From Aphidius gifuensis (lineage: Eukaryota > Arthropoda > Insecta > Hymenoptera > Braconidae): a stretch of DNA of 64,000 bases. Position numbers and translations under genes: made by a program. The notes beneath the pieces were generated by a model that had not been told where the DNA came from, ran no database searches, and was given only the letters and a program-made list of their open reading frames with translations. Each line of letters starts with the position of its first letter. Positions within the stretch are counted from its first letter, which is position 1. Below are positions 59,023-64,000 of this stretch, piece by piece. The stretch spans positions 28,950,555 to 29,014,554 of the forward strand of contig NC_057789.1 of NCBI RefSeq assembly GCF_014905175.1. Direction: 5' to 3'.

Positions 59023-62000
59023 ATGGAGAAACTGGAAGAGACTGATTATCAAGCAATAATCATATGGTACTGTCAACAATATTATTACAACATGATGCAT
59101 CAATATGCCAAAGAAGCACATGAAAAATACCAAGATTCAGACAATATTAACATACTATTAGCTGTTTCTTATATACTAACAAATCGTCCAGAAGATGCTC
59201 TTCAACAAGTATCAGGTTTTATTGATGCAGATGATAAAAAATTATCAGCATTAATTATTCAATCATTTGCATATCGTTTAAATATCAACAAAGATAAACA
59301 GCTGATAATTCAAATTGATAATAAAATACATGATGAACGTAGAAAATTAAATTTTTCATCATTATCAAAAGCTGGATTGATATATTATTTATTTAAAAAA
59401 TATGAAAAAGCCAAAGAATATACTGACAAAGCTTACAAAATAAATTCAAATGATTTTGATGTTTTAATTAATTCAACACTCATTGATTTACAATTATACA
59501 ATGGTAAAAATAATTATTTATCAAAGCTAATGAATGATTATCCAAGAAAATTAATTGTACTATTATTAACATCAAAATTTCATGAGATAAATAATACAAA
59601 TGAACAATCAATATTAATTTTAAATGCACTTATTGTTAGATATGAAAAATTAACAATACCATTTATTGAAAAATTGGTTAATTATTTATCATTGAAAAAT
59701 TGGGAACAAGTATTAGAAATATCAAATAGAATATTATCAATTGATCCAAATAATATTGATGCATTAAAAGCTGAAATAATTGTTAAACTATGTAAAGATA
59801 ATGATTTAATAACAGCCGGTAAAAGTATTCATATTTTATTTAAAAATTTACAACGTTATGAAAATAAAAATATCGAAATATTTATTATAAATATAAAATT
59901 ATTAATGAGTTTAATAACGAGTAAAGATAATAATTGTTTACTTGAATTATCAAAAGTATGTGAAAAAATAATTCAAAATGATACAAATGTAAGTGAGCCA
60001 ATGATTCAACTTGGTAATATATTTTTATTGTTGAAAAATTATAAAGAAGCTGAGCATTGGTATAAAAATGCAATTAAAATTGATAATAGATCATTTGAAG
60101 GAATGATGGGTCTAGCTTATTGTCAACTTATGGAAAAAACACCAGGTTCTTCTGACATTGCTAAACAACAATTGGATTTTTTAATGGAACTACAATCATC
60201 AACAAATAATATTCATCCAAAATTATACTATATGTCTGCTAAAATTCATAAAAATAATTCGAAACAATCAATTGAAAATCTTGATATGGCAATTAAATTG
60301 ATATTAAATAATATTGATAGTTATTCATATGGTTATAGATATTTGTATGAACTTAATCCATCTTTTTCGTTGGACATTGCTGAAGAATATTTGCTGCATT
60401 TACCAAAAATAACTGTGTCAAATAATGACAGTACAATTGACAAGCCAATATTGATAATTTTAGAAAAAATAACAGATGCTTGTTGTGGTTGTATCAATGG
60501 ACTATTATTATTTGCAAAAGTTAAGTTGTATTATTGTGATTATGATGGTGCAATGGCTATATTAAAAAAGCTGTTGGATAATGTTGATTCGACAAATGCA
60601 ACAGCTCATTTGTTGATGGCACAAATATTTATAAATCAAGGAAATTATCAATCAGCATCACAGAGTTTAGAAGTTGGTCTTAGTTATAATTTTAAAGTAC
60701 GTGATGATCCATTGTATCATTTATTAACTGGTATTATTGAAAAACAAAATAACAATATTGAATTATCAATTGATAGTTTAAAAACAGGAATGTCATTGAT
60801 GAATAACACGTCATCATCGTCGTCATTTTCATTGGCTGATCAAGCAACAATATATCTTGAGTTGATAAAAATATATTCTGATATTAAAAAATTTGATGAA
60901 GCTAATGCATTGATGAATGAAGCAATACAAATATTTTCATCAACAATTGAAGAGAGTAGAATTAAAATTGGTCGTGCTGAATTGTCATTAGACATGGATG
61001 ACATTGATAGATCAATAAAATATTTATCTGATATTAAACCAAATGAACCGTACTATCTTGAAGGACATAAAAAATTAGCTGAAATACATTTAAATTATCG
61101 TAAAGATCGTTATGAATTTTCAAAATGTTATCGTGAACTTGTTGAGCATTGTCCATGTTCAAAAACTTATAGCATGCTTGGTGATGCATATATGGCAATA
61201 CAAGAACCAGATCGTGCTATTGAATCATATGAATTGTCATTAAAAAATAATCCAAATGATAAAATTTTAGCAAGTAAAATGGGTAATGCATTAATTAAAA
61301 CTCATCAATATACAAGAGCTGTTGATTATTACACTGATATTGTACGTCAAAAAAATTGTAATGATTTAAAAATTGATATGGCTGAATTATTTATGAAAAT
61401 GAAACAATATGATAAAGCTGAAAAAATATTAATACAAGAATTACAAGATGGACGTTTATCATCTGATTTAAATAATCTTGAATTACGAGGTAAACAATTA
61501 TTACTATTAGCTAAAATACGTGAAAAATCTGAACGTATTGATGATTCATTAAAAACATTAAAAGAAGCTAAAGAAAATCAAATACGTTGTATACAAAGAG
61601 CATCAATAAGCTCAGATGTTATTGTTAAAAAAAATATATTAGCTGAAATATGTTTAACAATGGCTGATTATTCAACGACAATTAGAGATTTTAATCAAGC
61701 AATTGAACATTATAAAGATGTATTACAATATCGTAATAATGATATAAATGCATTGCTTAATTTATCAAAATTATATATGCAAATTAATGATCTTGATAAA
61801 TGTCAACAGTATTGTACAGCATTATTAAATGCTGATCCAAATAATGAGTTAGCATCTGTTATGATGGCTGATTTGGCATTTAGAAAAGTTGATTTTGAAA
61901 CAGCTGCATTTCATTTTAGACAATTGCTAATGAGACGACCAACATATTGGACAGCATTGGCAAGACTAATTGAAGTATCAAGAAGAACTGGTAAATATAT

Positions 62001-63000
62001 ATTTTAGATATTGTTGGTTTTTTAAATTTTAATTTTCTTAATTTTAATTACAGGTAATATTGAAGATTTAAATGAATGGTTGTTACGTGCTGAAAATGCA
62101 ACAGAAAATTCAAATAATGATGCTGGTTTTTATTATTGTTCTGGTTTACTTGATTGGCGTTGTGGTAAATTAAATTCAGCTTTACGTAAATTTAATGCAG
62201 CAAGAAGAGATCAAGAATGGGGACAACAGGCAATATATAATATGATTGAAATATGTTTGGATCCAGATGATGAATCATCATTGTCAAATGAAGCATTTAA
62301 TGAAGAAGATGCTGAATATCAAGATTCACGAACAATGGCATTAAAAACAGCACAAAGATTATTACAAGAATTAAATCCAAAAGGTAATCCACATGAAATG
62401 TTGACACATAGACTATTGGGTAATTTTTTTTTATTAACAACTAAAATTAAAACAAATATTGAAAGAGCATTGGCTGATTGTACAATACTTGCTAGTCAAG
62501 ATACATTGAAGGATCATGTTGGACCAGCACTTGGTCTTGCAACTGCTCATATATTATTGAAACAAGTACCAAGAGCAAGAACACATTTAAAACGTGTTGC
62601 TAAAAATTTATGGACATTTGAAGATGCTGAGTATCTTGAAAGATGTTGGCTTATGCTTGCTAATATTTATGTACAATCAAATAAATATGACATTGCTAAT
62701 GAATTGTTGAAAAAAATATTACAACACAATGCAACGTGTATTAGAGCACATGAACTTGCTGGTTATATTTCTGAAAAAGAACAAAATTATAGAGATGCTG
62801 CTATTTGCTATTCACAAGCATGGAAATTTGGTGGTAAATTAAAATTACAAATTGGCTATAAATTAGCATATTGTTTTTTTAAATGTAAAAAATATGCTGA
62901 TGCAATACAAGCATGTAATGAAGTCCTATTACAAAGTCCAGATTATCCAAAAATACGTAAAGATATACTTGAAAAATCAATTAATAATATTCGTACTTGA
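59023..63000 (+). CDS. TTC21B: Tetratricopeptide repeat protein 21B / IFT139 (1304 aa, 2 exons)
   Basis: IFT139 is a subunit of intraflagellar transport complex A, needed for retrograde traffic and membrane-protein import in cilia. Exons are 59023-61990 and 62054-63000 (63-bp intron), giving 1304 residues against 1316 in human TTC21B. The start MEKLEETDYQAIIIWYCQQYYYNMMHQ matches the family. Nearly the entire length is TPR repeats, such as YKEAEHWYKNAIKIDNRSFEGMMGLAYCQL and PDRAIESYELSLKNNPNDKIL. The C-terminal exon has the typical DAGFYYCSGLLDWRCGKLNSALRKFN and YADAIQACNEVLLQSPDYPKI. The ATG lies in a strong context (acaaaaATGG), only 21 bp after the NATD1-like stop. A perfect X-box lies upstream of the pair. 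In insects, cilia occur only in sensory neurons and sperm, so expression should be restricted. Confidence 0.96.
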
Positions 63001-63421
63001 TTATTAATTTTATTTTTTGTTAAAAAAAAATTATTATAATCCGTCCAAAATTAATATTTTAAATAATTTAAAAATAAAACACAAGTAAAAATTAATAAAA
63101 TAATTTTTCCATTTAAATTATTGAGTTTTAAAAAAATCATAATAATAATTAACAATTATTGATGGTTTTAATTATTTGATTATATTTAAATTAATGTTTT
63201 TTTTTTTCATCATTATTTTTATATTTACAGACACAGATAAATTCTTTATATTTATTTTTGCTCAGAATTTAATTATTCTTTTTTTTTGTGCTTGTATTTC
63301 GAAATTTAATTTATATTTTTTTCTTACGAGTATTAAATTAATTTATAATACTGATTAATAAGGATTTAATTTTTTATATATTTATTTTAAATTGGAATAA
63401 TATGTAGTTTTTTTAAATTTT
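63001..63421. other. Spacer between convergent genes
   Basis: AT-rich; it holds the 3' UTRs of TTC21B (AATAAAA-type signal near 63071-63080) and of the reverse-strand transporter. No gene was seen. Confidence 0.5.
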
Positions 63422-64000
63422 TTATAAATCAAGATACATGACTTGAGTTGCTGCAATTGCACCACATGCAGCAAGAGTACTTGCAACACAAACAACAGCT
63501 GTTGTTGTACCAGATACACTGACAATTGTACCAAGACAACATGATAATAAAAATTGGGCAAGAAAAACCATTGACGATACAATTGCAACATCAGTACCAA
63601 GTCCTCGTACACTTCCACTTTGTATTGCTTCTCCATCCATTGTAACTTCAAACTAAAAATCACAAAATTATCATTAGTAATTTATCTTTTTAAAGATTTA
63701 AATCCAAGTAAACTTTTTGATATTTTAAATTGAATTTTTTACCGTTGAAGATGCATGATAATGTGCAATAAGTAAATAAGGCATTGTAAATAAAGTCGAA
63801 TACATAACACCAGCTGTCCATGAAAAAACAATAACACCAATTGGATGCTTAGTCAATGCCATGAGCATCATTCCAGTGCTGTAAAACAACAATCCACAAA
63901 CGTAAACCTTTTTAGCCCTGTAAATTAACAATAAAAAATTAATTTAATCCTCAATAATTATAAAAAAAATCATATTCAACTACTAACTTAAATCTTGCAA
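63422..64000 (-). CDS. SLC45-family sugar/proton transporter, C-terminal part (gene runs off the window)
   Basis: Three reverse-strand exons are visible: 63988-64000 (partial), 63743-63917 and 63422-63652. The joins keep frame (ARF-K-AKKVYVCG). The second exon encodes two TM segments (VCGLLFYSTGMMLMAL and VIVFSWTAGVMYSTLFTMPYLLIA). The last encodes RGLGTDVAIVSSMVFLAQFLLSCCLGTIVS and a final TM (AVVCVASTLAACGAIAA), ending MYLDL. GLGTDVA-(I/V)-SSxxFLxQ is typical of the SLC45 (proton-coupled sucrose/sugar transporter) C-terminal half within the major facilitator superfamily. Most of the protein lies beyond position 64000. The Drosophila relative Slc45-1 is plausible as orthologue, but this fragment does not settle it. 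Confidence 0.8.

Overview
The window is eukaryotic nuclear DNA from an insect, extremely A+T-rich, with short AT-rich introns (GT-AG, plus two GC-AG) and long poly-A/poly-T tracts. Proteins such as a Pipe-type sulfotransferase, secreted M13 peptidases and a PTS1-bearing AGPS fit an insect. The base composition and the tandem secreted neprilysins suggest a parasitoid wasp (Hymenoptera, perhaps a braconid such as an aphidiine); that placement is inference.

Layout. 0.3-4.1 kb: three small secreted-protein genes, each with a TATA box. Two of them (reverse strand, flanking the third) share an RPLFxYRQ motif between dibasic sites and look like an undescribed precursor family. 4.9-6.1 kb: an orphan two-TM membrane protein. 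7.9-11.3 kb: AGPS, the peroxisomal ether-lipid enzyme. 11.8-17.9 kb: BTAF1/Mot1, a TBP-removing SNF2 ATPase, almost all in one 5.6-kb exon. 19.1-19.8 kb: ATP synthase subunit f. 20.0-27.1 kb: a tandem duplication with two intact 740-aa secreted neprilysins and, in the second copy only, an unexplained structured segment of about 340 bp. 27.6-30.1 kb: a DIPK1/FAM69-type ER kinase-like protein. 32.9-36.8 kb: a PP1 glycogen-targeting subunit with an overlapping uORF. 38.4-48.1 kb: pipe, nine coding exons with 4.4-kb and 1.7-kb introns. 51.2-53.1 kb: an intronless secreted leucine-rich-repeat protein. 57.2-63.0 kb: TSSC4, divergent from an NATD1-type acetyltransferase that lies 21 bp before TTC21B/IFT139, with a perfect X-box (RFX site) upstream of the pair. 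63.4-64.0 kb: the 3' end of an SLC45-type transporter.

Most genes are unrelated housekeeping or developmental genes. Functional links seen in the sequence are the peptide cluster, the neprilysin pair and the NATD1-IFT139 pair under one ciliary promoter element. No rRNA, tRNA, CRISPR, virus or intact transposon was recognised. Exon joins were worked out by hand from splice sites and reading phase and all keep frame.
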